64,000 nt of DNA from contig JAHLJT010008756.1 of assembly GCA_031308135.1 (NCBI GenBank), positions 69,496,172-69,560,171 of the forward strand, written 5' to 3'. Below the pieces are notes generated by a model. It was given only the letters and a program-made list of their open reading frames with translations. It was not told the DNA's origin and searched no databases. Every line of letters begins with the position of its first letter. Position 1 is the stretch's first letter. Shown piece by piece: positions 50,661 through 62,300 of the stretch. The stretch is from Acheta domesticus (lineage: Eukaryota > Arthropoda > Insecta > Orthoptera > Gryllidae). The position numbers were made by a program, and so were the translations under genes.

Positions 50661-51479
50661 GAATGACGTCGGAAGAAAGAAGACGAGAAAGGAAGTTGCA
50701 TCGACGCGGAGGACGAAGGTTAAATGCAGTCTTCGCGACACCACAAGCATCTTTCTGCCTTTAACGGTTCTTAAGATTACCCTACTTTGCACGGGTTTGG
50801 GTTGTCAGTGCGAATGGAACGTGAACCAAATAATCGGTTCAAATATGTCTTGAGTTGTTAAATGTTCTACTAGTCCCTATATTTTGCGTCGATTAATACC
50901 AATTACTTGCCTGTACTGAATGAAACTTTTATCAATCAATACATAATTGTTGATGTAATTGATAGATGTTATACTAATTTGTAGTTATTTAAATATATTT
51001 AGACTATTACTAAAGCATTGTGAACGAGACGGACACGGCGGAGATAATGTATGCATTCTAAATTACTACAACTAATAGGCACATTTTTTAGATATCCTCT
51101 GAATATAGTATAATCCAGTATTAAGCTAAATTGATTGATTGATAAAAGTGTTACACTGGAATAAATAACTTTATTTTTCGAGCGTTATATAAATGTGCTA
51201 ATTAGTGCCTTTGAAAAATTCGTTGTCATAACCGTGTTCAGAACAAAAATCCTATGTACCGAAGATATACCATCTGACTTTTGTAACATCACAATTTAGT
51301 TTCCTTGTGCCAATCAACGATCTTCCAAGAAAAATTACATAACTAAAAATGAGCCATTTGAAACGAATTTCTCCATGGATTATAATCGCCGCTATCCAAA
51401 CAATACGGCTCCGCAGGCAACGTTTCCCACATTTGATCTCCCCTCGCATGCGAAGTTCCGAGCCATGTGTGCTCGCGCG
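50661..51479. other. AT-rich non-coding stretch
   Basis: Nothing supportable is seen. Confidence 0.5.
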
Positions 51480-51800
51480 CGTGTCGAATAGGCGATGTGG
51501 CGTGTGCAGTGTCTCGCGCGGGCGGTCGCAAGGTCCCGCCTCGCGCAGCCCCGCCCCCTCCCGCCCCGCCCATCCCGCTCGCTACGTTTGCCCAACAACG
51601 CGCGTCGGCCCGCCGCCCGCCGCCCGCCGTTTGTCGTTCGCTGTTTGCCGTTAGACGTTTGTCGTTTGTTGTTTGTCGTTTGTCGTCTCGCCGTTTTCCG
51701 TTTGACGTTTGCCGTTTGACGTTTGTCGTTTGTCGTTCGCCGTTTTCCGTTCGCTGTTTGCCATTTGCCGTTCTCCGTCTGCCGTTCGCCTCCCGCCCTA
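51480..51800. repeat. GC-rich island followed by a 7-bp tandem array (CGTTTGY)n
   Basis: The first 150 bp is CpG-rich. From about 51628 a heptamer of the type GTTTGTC/GTTTGCC/GTTTTCC repeats about 23 times with frequent variants to 51795. The variety of units suggests slow drift of an old array. Confidence 0.85.
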
Positions 51801-52179
51801 GTTGTTACCCATGTTCCTAGCCCTTCCACTCACTACCATTAGCTGTACACCATTACCACAATTATTATATTTTATTATTGTCATTCATCATACTTACTCT
51901 TCATCAGCTTTGTCTCCTTTTAGCCTTGGTAGGACGTTTCTCATATCATCCTTCATTAACTTTCTCGTAAAAAGAATTACCATAACTTTTTTACTCAATT
52001 GCTATCGTTATTAAGTGATTAAGAGTACATGCTAATCGCTTTCACGTAATCTGTAAATCATTTTTCCATTCAGAAATGTTGGCCGTTTTAACTTTCGCTC
52101 ATTCAGCTGGAGCGTCAACGCTTATTTTGAGAGTATTGTGAGATGTACGCGACATACAGTTTCACTGCCTTTGTCACCG

Positions 52180-52460
52180 CTTTCCACCTCTCACTCACTC
52201 GCTCGCACGCCGCTGCCACTTGCCTCCCCCGCCCGCTAGCACTGCCTCCCTTTCCACCGCCATCTCCCCTCCCCGCTGCGGCGCGCCAGAGTGCGGCGCG
52301 GCGGTGGCGCTGGCGGCGGCGCCGAAGCGGAACAAACGGGTCAATGGGATTCATATCGGGCGAGTCACTCACACACGGCTGGGCGCCCGCGCGCGCGGGA
52401 GCGCCCGTCCCTGTTGCCGACGCCGCGCGCGCGCCACCGTCCCGGTTCACGTCCTTCGTG
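52180..52460. other. GC-rich CpG-dense island
   Basis: CpG-dense sequence with GCGCGCGCGGGAGCGCCCG words. No credible protein is seen. Confidence 0.6.
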
Positions 52461-52960
52461 TCGCCTCACGTGCCTCTGCGTCGCTTTACTTTTCCTCTCG
52501 TAGCCTTACGTCGCTTCGCCTCGCCACGGGTTATCTCACGTCAGGTCGCCTCACGTCGCGCACGTTGGGTTGCTTCATCCCACGTCACCTGAACTCGCCT
52601 CACGATCCTTACCGCTCATGTCACTTCACTACAGCTCACGTTATTTATCCTCACTTCGTCACCTCATGTCACGTCACGTCTCCTCACGTCTCCTCACGTC
52701 ACCTCACATCTCATTTCGTCACCTCACTTCACTTCACATCATGCCATGCCATCACCTGACGTCACGTCACAGCACCTTACTTTACCTTACGTCACCGCAT
52801 GTCATGTCTTTTTCATCTCACCTCACTCCACGTCGCCTCAGATCGTCTTTACGTTGCGTGACTTCATATCACCTCGTTGCCTCTCATCACTTCGTTACTT
52901 TTTGCCCATTGACGTTTCCTCAGGTCGCATCTTATTGCTTCATGTCACGTTCATTTCATT
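52461..52960. repeat. Degenerate CACGTCACCT-type repeat block
   Basis: Words such as CTCACGTC, GTCACCTCA and CACTTCA recur at roughly 5- and 10-bp intervals for 500 bp, with abundant TCACGT. The His/Ser/Thr-rich open frames of 149-179 codons arise from this. Confidence 0.75.
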
Positions 52961-53519
52961 CGGCTTTTCGGTCACTAGTGTCTGAGATTGTTTCACACTC
53001 TATCCTATTACCCCACTATTCATCACACATCCCAAATTGCGTCACTTGCGTACTATACGATCCTGAGTTAAGGTCCTATTCACTTGGCTCGTACGCTCTC
53101 GTTGTGTGAAATTCTGGGAACTATCCTAATTGTTCTCCGCACCAGCACCGATGTTGTCCTCAATTTCTTGCAAGATAACGGCCACCAGCACGTATTTGAA
53201 ATTGTTATTCCCAGTAATAAAATCCACGGTTTTATGGACAAACACATTGGCGGAATGTGTGGTATAATTAATCTAGGTCAGGCGTCCTAACAAACCATTG
53301 AGTGAGCTATGCGAAATCGCATGCGGCTGAAGCGACGATGACAGAGTAAACGGTGAAGGTAGTAGGAATAAGAGCAGCAATATTATTCGTGACAACAGTA
53401 GAAATAGCAGAGTAGAATATGCAACTTGGTCGGGTAATACTGGAGATGGAAGTAGAGACAACGAAGAAAATCGATCAAGATTGTAATTGCACAGTTGTGA
53501 AGATCCTGACGGATGCGAT
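52961..53519. other. Non-coding stretch
   Basis: No gene or repeat is supportable. Confidence 0.5.
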
Positions 53520-54300
53520 GGATGTGGAGGCGGCGGTGGTGACTGGGGAGATGGTGAAGTTGAATTAATGGTGTGGGTCATGGCAATGGTGGTGATGTGG
53601 TGGTGGTGATTGTGATGATGGTAAGATTGAGTGATTGGTGGTGTGATTCTGATGAGGGTTGTGATTGTGATGTGGGTTGTGATAATGGAGGTTTAATGAC
53701 AGTGGTAGTGGCCTTGGCTTTAGTGATGGGTGGTGATGATGCCGGCTGTCGTGGAGGTGGTGGTGTAGGGTTGATGATGCCGGAAATGGTGGTGATGGTA
53801 GTGGGATTGGAGGCGGTGGTGTCAGTGTCGATGGTGGTAGTGGTGAAGCTTGTGGAAGTAATGGGAGTGGTATTGGTGGTGTGAAGGTGGTGGTGTGAAG
53901 GTGGTGGTGAGGTGGTGGTGGTGAAGGTGGTGGTGAAGGTGGTGGTGGTGATAATGATGAATGTGATGGTGATGGTGGTGAAGGTGGTGATGGTAATGGG
54001 AAGGTGATAGTGACGATGGTAGTGGTGGTTGTTGTACGGGCGGACACGTTGGACGACAGTGGAGGCGGCGGCGGGGGCGGCGGCGGTGGCGTGCTGCCGG
54101 GCGGGTTTTTTGAGGCGCCGGCCAACAATGGCGTGTGACTGAGCGCTAGCTCTGGCGCGCCGCTGACCTCTCCTCGCCGCCGCATTCGTACGCACGCGGC
54201 GCGACGCTCGTTTGTCAGGTCGGGCGTGCATCAGGGCGCGCACAATGGGTGGGGCGGCGGCGGCGGCGGCGACGGGGGAGGGGTGGAGAGGGAAAGACCG
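53520..54300. repeat. GGTGGTGATG low-complexity block ending in a GC-rich island
   Basis: About 480 bp of degenerate GGTGGTGATGG repeats is followed by GGCGGCGG-rich CpG-dense sequence to 54290. Pro/Thr/His-rich minus-strand frames (206 and 221 codons) are composition artefacts. Confidence 0.8.
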
Positions 54301-56819
54301 TCCGACACTGTGGTGTTGCTGCCGGCGTCGTAGGCGATGCGGAGACCCGCAGTACAGCCATTGTGAGGTTAAAGTAAATTAGGGGACAAGGTAGTGATAG
54401 CAGCCACCACCATCTACTTCCCCTTGATGTTTTAAGTTTTGCTGGTGCATAAGAAAACTGACAGATTTCAAAATGTATATCTGAGTTAAGATTTGTTTAA
54501 AACTGACTATTTATAGTACAAATTTCGTAAAGATAGTTCTCAACACAGTATACAAGCAAACGATCGTAAACACGTTGCCGATGGCCCCGAAATAAACTGC
54601 TCCGTTTAGAATTAAACCGTTCTCCGGCAAAATTACGTTTTTTGAAATGTTTCACTTTTCTTACTGACTTACGAATTGTCAATTATTTTGATATTTTCTG
54701 TAGCCCTTGTCAAAAATAGCCATTAATACCATTATCATTAATATCACCTTTACGATTTTTATCATTGATTACTGATAGGTTTAATAACATCCAAAATGGC
54801 ACATGATGAACTTGGTAAAATTTATTTCTAAATTTCATTTTCACTAACGCAGAACACGTTCAGTAGGTAAATGTTAACGATTTTAAAATAGGTCGTTTTC
54901 GATGGTGATGTTAATAAGTAAGAATGAGGCAATTTTCATTTATTCTAATTGCGAACGATTTCCATCGGCTATTTTCGATTCCAGACGGAAATCACCTTCC
55001 TCACCAACACCACCATACCAAGTTTCTTTTTCGTTCTTTTACGTTAAACTTCTCTCTTTTACCGTGGAAATCTTCACTTAACTACAGGCGACTTGGTCTA
55101 GAAGTTGATTTTACCGAAGTTGTGTGAAGTGTAAAAGTCTTACTAGTGTCTATCGTAACACCAACTTGCTTCATTGTTGTTTCCTCAATGTAAATCATAA
55201 CTCGCCTTAACGGAACACGAAAAATTAAAGTGGATTATGTGCAACGTGGAAATATAATGGAGATAACTGAATTGGTATTGCATGTGATTTTGTTAATACG
55301 TTTAAACATACATTTCGATCTCGTATATTTACAAGTTTGATTGGCGAGAGACAACTTATGAGCTTGTCCTAGTAGTCAATACCGTCTTGCCAAATTCTAG
55401 TATTCAACACGCGTTGAATCACCTCACCATAAGCATCGGAACGACAAAAACTTCCAAGATTCCATGAAAGAAAACAGACCCGTTTTCATTTCCTTCCATT
55501 CACATAGCTCCCACAACCCAGGCATACGAATTCACATTTTACAATAGTGAACTCGAACCTGAAAGTGGATTTGTCCGTATGAGGTAGCTGCACTGTCGCC
55601 ACCACGGCGCCAGACTGTTCAATGCCCGTTTACGCTATGCAAATGGCTTCGTCGATTGTTCCCTGGGATGGACTTGGAGATAGGCAACCCCCAACGAAGG
55701 TCAGGGCTGCTCTTGCGCCGACAAAGACAGGCTCCGGGAGGACTGCGTAATGTGGACCGGTAACAGAATGGAAGTTGGCCCAAATGATGGCGCTGTAAAG
55801 GGAAAGTTTTTGTGTTGTGGGATACAGGTGCTCTTTACGCAAGCAATGTTCCCCGAGCATTCATCTTGCGTTCAACTTGACGAAATTGACTGCGCTTTTT
55901 AGTGAGGATGTTAAGTCACCAGAGGGTGACGGTGGAGAATCTGGTCGTCTTTTGTGCCTTGATTCGATTTGTCAATGACTATTCCTGAGGTAACGAGACT
56001 GAACTGCTCGGAGGAAAGTATAGAAACAACGATAACCAGTTGTCCGACGATGTTCATTGCATGTGGTAAGAGCGAACAGTACAATGGAACATACTTCACC
56101 TGTCACTGTTGAATGTACTTTGATATTTGTTTTCTTAACAACTTTATATTATTACGTACGAATAATATTATATGAAGCTCTGAATAACTTTATGTGAGGG
56201 TTATTTACAACAGTGTATTCAATGACGTCTGTATTGCACACGAGAACCTTTTTACAAGGTCTAAGCACCATTCTGTAAGTGAAAATCCGAAGAAAGCAAT
56301 GTACGGAAAATTACTTATCGTTGATGTACAAAAGAGACACATCTTAAATATCATTTTGCAGGAGATCGGTTTTATACTGAATTGAACTGGTTATTTCTCT
56401 CCTCAAAACCAATGTTTTATTCTATTTATCGACTGTCTTGTGAATTATCTGTATGATATTTTTATAGTAAACACATATCTTCTCGTAAATAGAAAAATGA
56501 CGCTATTTAAGACGTCACATTTGTCTGCATTGTCGATATGCGAATAAGTCATGACTTATCATATTTACATCTCTCTGTACGATACGTTTTCTTAATTCGA
56601 CAAGAAACATCTGCAGCCTTATATTAACGAGCTTCATTCTTCAGAATTTCTTTCTGTTACTATGTTTTGCCTGTAAAAGGCGGTACTTACATTTGTTTAG
56701 TGTAAACGTCAAGCCCAATAGCATTTGAAAAAAAAAGTTACCTTTCTAAAAATGAACGCATGTGAAAAACCAGTCCAAAAAACACGTAGGCGGGCAATTT
56801 CATCACGAGACTTCCTACT
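54301..56819. other. AT-rich non-coding stretch
   Basis: The patch 55550-56100 is less AT-rich and holds two successive minus-strand frames (55911-56099, 55630-55860), but neither resembles a known protein. No repeat is seen. Confidence 0.5.
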
Positions 56820-57015
56820 GCAATTTTTCTGGATGGAAGGCGAGCGTTGCTTTGGAGCGCCGAAGGGATCGAGATCCTACGCCCACCTCCCCTCGCTCAG
56901 CAGTCCAGATCGGCGCGAACGATATGCCGCTGCGGTGACAAATCGGAGCGACACAGCAACCCACGCGCGGACATGCTTACGACGCTGGTGGCGGCGGCGG
57001 TGACGGCGACAATGG
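56820..57015. other. Small GC-rich island
   Basis: CpG-rich sequence ends in GGTGGCGGCGGCGGTGACGG. Confidence 0.55.
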
Positions 57016-57718
57016 TTGAGTTGAGAAAGAGGTTTAGAAATTCTCGGTAAGAGGCCAAAAATGCGAGTCTGCGTTCTGTATTGTTCTGTTAAAAAGCAAA
57101 ACTGTTGGTTTCAACGTTTTAATTCACAATATTTTGTAACGGATGCTACTGTTGAGTGCGTAAAACAGGCAATGAAAATATAGTTATATTGTAATTGATA
57201 GACATTTACGTGTAGTGTGTAATTTGAAATTCCTGTTTTACTACTTTTCATTTAAAAGTTTGTAGATATTCTTATTGTTTTTAATGGAGAATTACTCATT
57301 CTTACAGAAATACAGTTAAAATTACTCTGAGTTAATGAATCAAGTATGTGAAAGAACAAATGATATTGTGTGATAAAATATCGCGTTGTGTTAGCAACGA
57401 GTTCAAACAGGAATTCGAAACCAATATCATATAGAAACCAAATATTTATAATTTTCAACAAATTTATTTAAATAAAGTAAATTTAGTTGGGATATTAATT
57501 TTGTTCTCACAAAACTTTAATAGCATCAAAAGCATTACATCTATCTAAAGCTATCTTTTAAATTCATCTTCACTTAACGATATCAGTTTTTTTTACGATA
57601 TCACGAAATAATATTTGTCAACCACAGCGATTCTGCAACGAAGGAAAGTTCAGGGACAGTGTGACCACAACTCGAAATCAGAGAACTGCAAACTTCATCC
57701 ACACGAAAAAGTGATCGG

Positions 57719-58228
57719 GAGAGGTGAACTCACGCCATCAACTGATGTCACTGCAGTGCCCATGAGCGGGAGGTCCTGGGATTCCACTCCCCAAAGTGGC
57801 AGAATTTTTCGACACTAGCCAGATAGCTAGGTCAAGTCCTGTTGCTGTATGGAGGAATATTCGCTGAGTAGTCGCTGTCTGGAGGAGCGGCCAACTGCGC
57901 TGATCGCTAGTTTTCCGTGGTTTCTCTGATCAACACAAGACGAGTGCTGGAACAGTACCCTACCAAACGCGCACGGACGCGCGCGATCTTCCCTTCCCAT
58001 TCCTTATCCTATTCTTACCCCCTTACTCACACTTACATTCTCTTCACTACCTCACATGCTGGGAGACCGGTCGAGAGCTTACAGCTTATCCCGGCTGGGG
58101 CGTTGCCCCGCTGATGGGAGATGCCTGGTTGGGAAACCTCACGAGCAAAAACATGTACGACACTTACGGGACCCACGACCTTAGCTGCTAACGCGCTCGA
58201 AATCATAGTAAGCAATCAATCATCAACC
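57719..58228 (+). mobile_element. tRNA-derived SINE-like element, longest copy
   Basis: It starts GAGAGGTGAACTCACGCCAT and shares ATCAACTGATGTCACTGCAG-type, GACACTAGCCAGATAGCTAG-type and GTTTTCCGTGGTTTCTCTGA with the 5355 and 7201 copies. It continues through a pyrimidine-rich middle, GAGACCGGTCGAGAGCTTAC, a GGGGCGTTGCCCC hairpin and the 3' part seen alone at 31796 and 15525. It ends in AATCAATCATCAA. The head's B box is decayed. No open frame is present. Confidence 0.78.
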
Positions 58229-58289
58229 ACCACAAGATGCATTATAGACGCAAGGCAGCATTAAACCCTCACTCAAACACCTGGTCTCA

Positions 58290-58570
58290 TTCACGGCCCC
58301 GCCCACCGGCCGCTTAAGGAGGCAAGTGGGGCGACGGGGGTGGCTCGCACAAGGAAAACGCCGGACGCAGCGGCCTCTGAAGCGCCGGGCGAGCGCCTGT
58401 GCGCGGACAATGCTCGTGGCAACAGTAGCCCCGAAGACGACTGTGCCGCCGCGGCGGGGCCGGACAATGCGACAGCGGTGAGCCAACGCGGGCGGTGGGT
58501 GGAGCGACACACGCAGACGCCACGCCGGTTGCGTCGTGTTACGTAAGCAGAGCGCTGGCGTAAGGCAGGG
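58290..58570. other. GC-rich CpG-dense island
   Basis: CpG-dense sequence begins 60 bp after the SINE-like tail. Open frames on both strands lack domains. Confidence 0.6.
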
Positions 58571-58624
58571 GCGGTGGCGACTTCTGGACTCTGGTAATGG
58601 TGGTATTCCTGGGGTTGTTAATAG

Positions 58625-58800
58625 AGATACGTCATCGATGTGATACCTTCAAAACAAACATTTATTAAATCACCGATATTTTTAGCATCGATTTATTGAA
58701 ACCGATGCTTTTTAGCCTGGATTGTTTTGTCCTGTGTGTAGACCTTTCGATGTTTTACTTTTTCATCGATGTTTTAATACCGATTTATTAATACTCGTAT
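58625..58800. repeat. Cluster of ATCGAT/CCGAT words
   Basis: CATCGATG or ATCGAT occurs three times and the half-words CCGAT or TCGATG several more in 175 bp of AT-rich DNA. It may be a degenerate repeat or a cluster of factor sites. Confidence 0.45.
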
Positions 58801-59079
58801 TTTGGATGATGTTGGTGATTTTCGTGAAACAGAAGTCGGAAGACGTCGAAGTACTCAACTTTTGGAAGTTGAGACAAATGAGACTAATATCCTAAGGAAA
58901 CGGTTATCAATAGGATGGAATATGGAAGGATGATCCCAAGGAAACAATCAACACAGGGCAGCAATAGCGGCGATGTCTTTACCGCACTGCAGCGGTTATA
59001 TTAGCAAGACAGTAGTTGCAATGGTATCGTCAGACACGTGGGCCTCAGGAACATGCATTAGCAGCAGAAACGGCTGCGA

Positions 59080-59660
59080 TGGAGAATTATTGCGGCAAGG
59101 GCAATAGAATTGGCGAAGGCGGCGGCGGCGGCAGCAGCAGTGCTAGTGCAGACAGAGGTGGTGATGGAGGCGGTGACGAGGTGGTGATGAACACGGTGAT
59201 GGAGGTGGAGACGGAGGCGGAGATAGAGACGGCGGCGGAAGTGAAGGCGATGACGCTGGCGGTGGCGGTGGAGATGGAGATGGCAATCGCGATGATGACG
59301 GTAACGATGACGATGAGGCGGAGGCGCTGGCAAAGGCAGTGGCTGTGCCGGTGGCGGTGACGCTTGCGTTGGTGGCGATGGTGGAGTTAGAAGCTATACC
59401 GGTGGTGGCAATGGCGGTGGAAGGGGAGACGGCAACGGCGGTGGTGGCGGTGGAAATGAAGGCGGCGGCGGCGGCCGAATCTGTCGCAGCGCGGCGGCCG
59501 CGCGTGGTAACAATGGCCTCCGTGACGCAACGCGCTGCGGCGGTCGCGCGCCGTGACTCGCGGTTTAAACCAATTTGCGGAATCGGCCGAAGGAAAGCCA
59601 CGGGCAACGAGCGTCCTCGGCCCACTGGCTCAGGCTGTCCGCACGCGTTAGCACGCAACG
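59080..59660. repeat. GC-rich island with degenerate GGCGGTGGAGATGG triplets
   Basis: Triplet-like low-complexity sequence runs to about 59470, followed by CpG-dense unique sequence. Ala/Val/Glu-rich and His/Arg-rich frames follow from composition. Confidence 0.7.
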
Positions 59661-61289
59661 CAGATCTACATTAGCAAACTACGCACGTGATTAGGATCCG
59701 CACTGAATTGGGCCCTATATATTCTTTTTTATCCTGTATCATAAATGTGTAAAAATAGTTTTAGCTTTTTATTGACTGAAACTTAAAAAACATAGATTCA
59801 CATTGTAAGTAAAAAAATTAAGCATTTTTTAGTCTGGTGCACAAAAATGAAATTAAAAAAAATTAAATAAAAAAACGGTGGAGAATAAAAAAATGTACTA
59901 GACCTCTCATTATTTTGGTCAAAGGGCTCATTTCGAAACGCAGAAAGATTATAATAAATTCTCTAATTAGAAAAAAATATGTAGAAATTCGTAATACTGA
60001 GCCCATATAATATTATGTTCTTCCCTAATATGACACCTACCTTATAATAAGAAATTTCTTGGGAAAATAGCTTGACTGAACTTGACCTACTGTCGATTCT
60101 AAACAGCGTAGAAGCCTAACAAATTAAGTTAAAATGTTACCAAACGTTCTTTAAGAGAGGAGCGGTATAGGTTTGTCCCACTCTTAGCTGTCCAATAAAG
60201 TCAAATCTTGAATTGTGCCAATGACAAGCTGAAAACACGAAATAAACGAATCTCGTTAATGTATGCATCTATTAGCCACCGCTGTGTAACTGTGCAGCGA
60301 ATAGCAACTAATAGAACTGAGTTTTGCTTTCTGCGTGCGCTAATGCATAAAACATACGCGAAACCGGGCAGAAAACAGCCGACAAGGCATGCTCTTTAAC
60401 GAAGTTCATTGCGACGTAACGTTGGGGAGTAGCCGTGATGGTAATTATGCAACACTTGAAACAGTTTCAAATAAAATTCTAGTTTCTGTTAAAATATTTT
60501 TTTGAATTGTTTCCGTCTAAATTTTTGATAATTGTTTTAGTTCCGTTTATGAAACCTCGTTATTAGAAGACGTATTTTATGTTGCAAATTATTTCCTCTA
60601 CGACACGGTCCCAGCAAACCATGTTCACCTATGTGGTATCATGATCGCTGTCCTTAGCTTCAGGAGCTCCGCTTGAATCGGATTTTTGAACCAATTTTAA
60701 TCTCTTAATTTGTTTACCGGAGAGTCTCGGCAACCATCGTTTAGTGACTTGTGGCCTTAGTTGTCACTCCCTTCCCCCGACTGAAATATATGGAGTAGTG
60801 CAGTCGGACATTAACTCAGGCAGCGAGCATCGGGACGTGAGGCATGATGGGGCATCATTATGTGGGGCATGTTGTCAGAAATCAATATAGGATTATGTAA
60901 GAGAGAATATTAGTTAAAAAAACGTGTTTTTGAAAACCTTTTTTACGCTAGAAATCTGAAGAATAATAACAGAAGAAAAGTAAGTGTGGGTATCCGTGTG
61001 TGACAAATATTGACAATATTTGTAAATATTGTAATAGAGTACAAAATACGTAAGAAAAAGTAACGAAAATTTTGTGTATTACGTTTACTTCACAACATAA
61101 CACCAAGATTATAATTTTGAAAGCTGTGCTTATAATCACAACTGTATGTATTTAGATAAGAAAATATTAGATTATATTAGATTACATAGAAATTCAGACT
61201 AGTGATAACTAATAAAATTTAGAAACAATAAGAATGAAAATGTAAAGAATCAGAAAATATAAAAATAAAATTATAATTTTCATCAAGAC
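59661..61289. other. AT-rich non-coding stretch
   Basis: No gene, RNA or repeat is recognised. Confidence 0.5.
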
Positions 61290-61580
61290 AGACCCTCGGG
61301 TGGCGTGCTAGCTTTCCATTGTGTGATCCCGGATTCGATTCCCGGCCGGGGCAAAAATAGGAGCAGTAGCTTTCATTACAATCGTCTCATAATTTCGTCA
61401 CAGATAGCTCTGTGACGAAAGAATTACTCGCTAAGAGTGCTTGGTACGGTGAATGGAATTCGTCAAGCTCACCACGTCTCCTTTGCCTCAGGCGTGGATA
61501 GTAAATAAAAAACAGGGCCCGGCCTGGGAATACCGCTAGGCGACAAAAGTCAGATTAATACGTCAATACTAAATTAGATT
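61290..61580 (+). mobile_element. tRNA-derived SINE-like element of a second family
   Basis: An excellent B box, GATTCGATTCCCGG, lies at 61331-61344, inside a T-arm-like CCGG...CCGG context. About 30 bp upstream is GGGTGGCGTGCTAGC, an A-box-like word. The sequence continues into a non-tRNA body with a TCACAGATAGCTCTGTGA hairpin and does not close an acceptor stem, so it is not a functional tRNA gene. No second copy is seen here. Confidence 0.6.
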
Positions 61581-61649
61581 AATACTAAAATGTCATATAC
61601 ACACATTTTTATTAAGACAGAAAACGTCGGTAGGTTCGAGTCTCTCCGT

Positions 61650-61803
61650 TTGGCGTCGTGGCAATGATGCTGGCTGAAGTGAGGCGAGTCGGCCGCGGTG
61701 GCAGCGAAGCATCGGCCAGTCGGCTGCCCTGGCCATCGGAGTGGCGCGTGCTGCCCGGCGGGCACCCCACGACGCTGCGCGGAGGAAGGTGGCGGCGGCG
61801 GCA

Positions 61804-61843
<40 letters not shown>

Positions 61844-62010
61844 TGGCGGCGGCGGCGGCGCGGGATCAAACGAAACGAGTCGCGACCGGACTGGCGAACG
61901 CCCGTTCCGTCGCAGTTACCGCCTCCACAGCCGCCGCCGCCTCTGCCCTATTGCATACTTCGCTCCGGCCATCGACGCTGGATCCGGTGCGAATGCCCAC
62001 GCCTTTGCCT
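61650..62010. repeat. GC-rich island with a long (CGG)n run
   Basis: CGG triplets run almost uninterrupted from about 61790 to 61861. Poly-Ala, poly-Gly and poly-Arg frames on both strands come from this run. Confidence 0.85.
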
Positions 62011-62089
62011 GATGTGCGAAAGCTGCCCACCAAAGAGACATCTCTGCAATTCACATCTATATCATACCCAGTTTAGTCATATGCATCTT

Positions 62090-62300
62090 GATTGTCATCG
62101 ATAACGACATCTATTGCCATCGTCATCTCCATGACATTTCCATCCTTATTGCTATTGTCATTGGCTTTGTCATCGTCATCATTATTATCTTGTCATTTTC
62201 AATTCTATCACCATGTTCAATATTATCACCATCTAAACCGTTTTTGTTATCATTACCATTGTAAACATCACACTCACCGACATTGTCACAATCGCCGCTT
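62090..62300. repeat. Degenerate CATTATCATC low-complexity
   Basis: ATCATC/ATTGTC/CATTACC-type words with no strict period. Confidence 0.55.

Noticed and set aside
53565..54243. 206- and 221-codon minus-strand frames rich in Thr, His and Pro
   Set aside because: They are translations of GGTGGTGAT low-complexity DNA in two frames.
55630..56099. Two successive minus-strand frames in a less AT-rich patch
   Set aside because: Neither peptide resembles a known protein and I see no splice signals joining them; may be an eroded repeat.
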